Positions 5,325-5,820 of a DNA stretch of 5,820 nucleotides are shown in pieces. The notes below the pieces were generated by a model, which did not search any database, was not told the DNA's origin, and was given only the letters and a program-made list of their open reading frames with translations. The translations under genes and the position numbers were made by a program. The stretch comes from JBMOLK01 sp049325575 (GTDB lineage: Bacteria > Bacillota > Clostridia > Acetivibrionales > Acetivibrionaceae), in NCBI GenBank assembly GCA_049325575.1, contig JBMOLK010000264.1:1-5820 (forward strand). The letters are read 5' to 3'. How positions within the stretch are numbered: the stretch's first letter is position 1; each line of letters begins with the position of its first letter.

Positions 5325-5820
5325 TTACTTTGGAATCCTCACTATAAATTCAACATAACTTCCTCTGTCAAACTGTGCCGCCTTAGCTTCAACTCCCGAC
5401 TTTTTCATTAATTCTATAGCCTGCTTTATAGTATTTACAAATATCCTTATATCCTTTATGGCTTTTGTAAACTTTGTCTTGTTCTTTTTCTCCTTTTCCT
5501 GCCTTGTGTACCTTTCTATTGCTCTCTCTACCAGGTCTTCCGTCCTTTTTACGTTTAGTCCCTTTTCACATACATGCTTAAGTACCTTTAACTGAAGCTG
5601 TTCATCATGAAGTTTTAAAAGGGACCTGGCATGCCGTTCCGTAAGATTGTTATCAGCCAGCATCTTTTTTACCAGCGGCGGCAGCTTTAGCAGTCTTATT
5701 TTATTGGCTATTGTAGACTGGCTCTTACCAATTTTCTGAGCAAGCTCCTCCTGGGTAAATCCGTGATCATTTATCAGGTTATTGTACCCTTCAGCTTCCT
5801 CCATATAACTTAAATCTTCC
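5325..5820 (-). CDS. noc: Noc nucleoid occlusion protein (ParB family), C-terminal part
   Basis: This is the C-terminal 164 codons of a ParB-family DNA-binding protein; the reading frame stays open to the window edge and reads EDLSY before the internal Met at 5804, so that Met is not the start. Noc binds its own chromosomal sites, spreads as a CTP-dependent clamp and keeps the division septum off the nucleoid. Visible are the ParB helix-turn-helix FTQEELAQKIGKSQSTIANK (window residues 21-40), then IRLLKLPP and LTERHARSLLKL (59-70), a charged Lys/Glu-rich linker (about 98-120), and a C-terminal dimerisation segment containing IRIFVNTIKQAIELMKKSG and ending FIVRIPK. The TIANKIRLLKLP and TERHAR patterns match Noc better than Spo0J/ParB, though Spo0J is the alternative. 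The CTP-binding GERR-type motif and membrane-targeting N terminus would lie outside the window. A terminator follows the gene. Confidence 0.87.
   Translation of the reverse strand, partial: EDLSYMEEAEGYNNLINDHGFTQEELAQKIGKSQSTIANKIRLLKLPPLVKKMLADNNLTERHARSLLKLHDEQLQLKVLKHVCEKGLNVKRTEDLVERAIERYTRQEKEKKNKTKFTKAIKDIRIFVNTIKQAIELMKKSGVEAKAAQFDRGSYVEFIVRIPK

Noticed and set aside
1..5820. CRISPR array, tRNA, rRNA, riboswitch, intact insertion sequence or transposase
   Set aside because: No regularly spaced repeats, no tRNA- or rRNA-like conserved segments, and no transposase motif were seen on either strand.

Overview
The window looks like chromosomal DNA from a low-G+C, endospore-forming member of the Firmicutes, most likely class Clostridia. 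The evidence is a GerAB-family spore germination permease, a Noc/ParB-type nucleoid occlusion protein, a Gram-positive-type GyrA, AT-rich intergenic DNA with strong intrinsic terminators, and a clostridial-type Rhs remnant. I cannot name the species from this sequence. Every gene and gene remnant I can support reads on the minus strand, so the transcriptional order runs from high to low coordinates: noc -> gyrA -> rhs remnant -> ABC substrate-binding-protein remnant -> gerAB.

Right part (about 2500-5820). The C-terminal part of noc enters from the right edge; its 5' end is outside the window. A 15-bp hairpin follows it, then an AT-rich gap with a good sigma-A-like promoter, a Shine-Dalgarno sequence and an intact gyrA of 833 codons. 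The gyrA stop codon sits inside the 4-nt loop of its own intrinsic terminator. Both genes are chromosome-maintenance functions usually found near oriC: Noc protects the nucleoid from division, and GyrA is the DNA-cleaving subunit of gyrase. Noc normally belongs to the rnpA-yidC-mnmE-mnmG-rsmG side of the origin and gyrA to the dnaA-dnaN-recF-gyrB side, so finding them adjacent and co-directional suggests a local rearrangement.

Middle part (about 1140-2495). This 1.35-kb stretch has no intact gene. It is a gene graveyard with two decayed remnants, each keeping only the 3' end of a longer gene and both on the minus strand. The first is the conserved core end of an Rhs/YD-repeat protein, with a frameshift and two in-frame stops. 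The second is the last ~125 codons of an SsuA/NMT1-type ABC transporter substrate-binding protein, spread over several frames. Between them lies about 240 bp of unrecognised DNA whose plus strand is unusually rich in G and T.

Left part (1-1139). This holds a complete GerAB-family permease. The best start is a TTG preceded by a strong ribosome binding site, which shortens the longest ORF by 16 codons. No gerAA-type partner gene precedes it; any partner downstream would lie beyond the left edge.

I did not find a convincing new biological system. The points most worth a second look are the GyrA quinolone-pocket residue, the stop-codon-in-tetraloop terminator, the rhs and transporter remnants, and the noc-gyrA adjacency.
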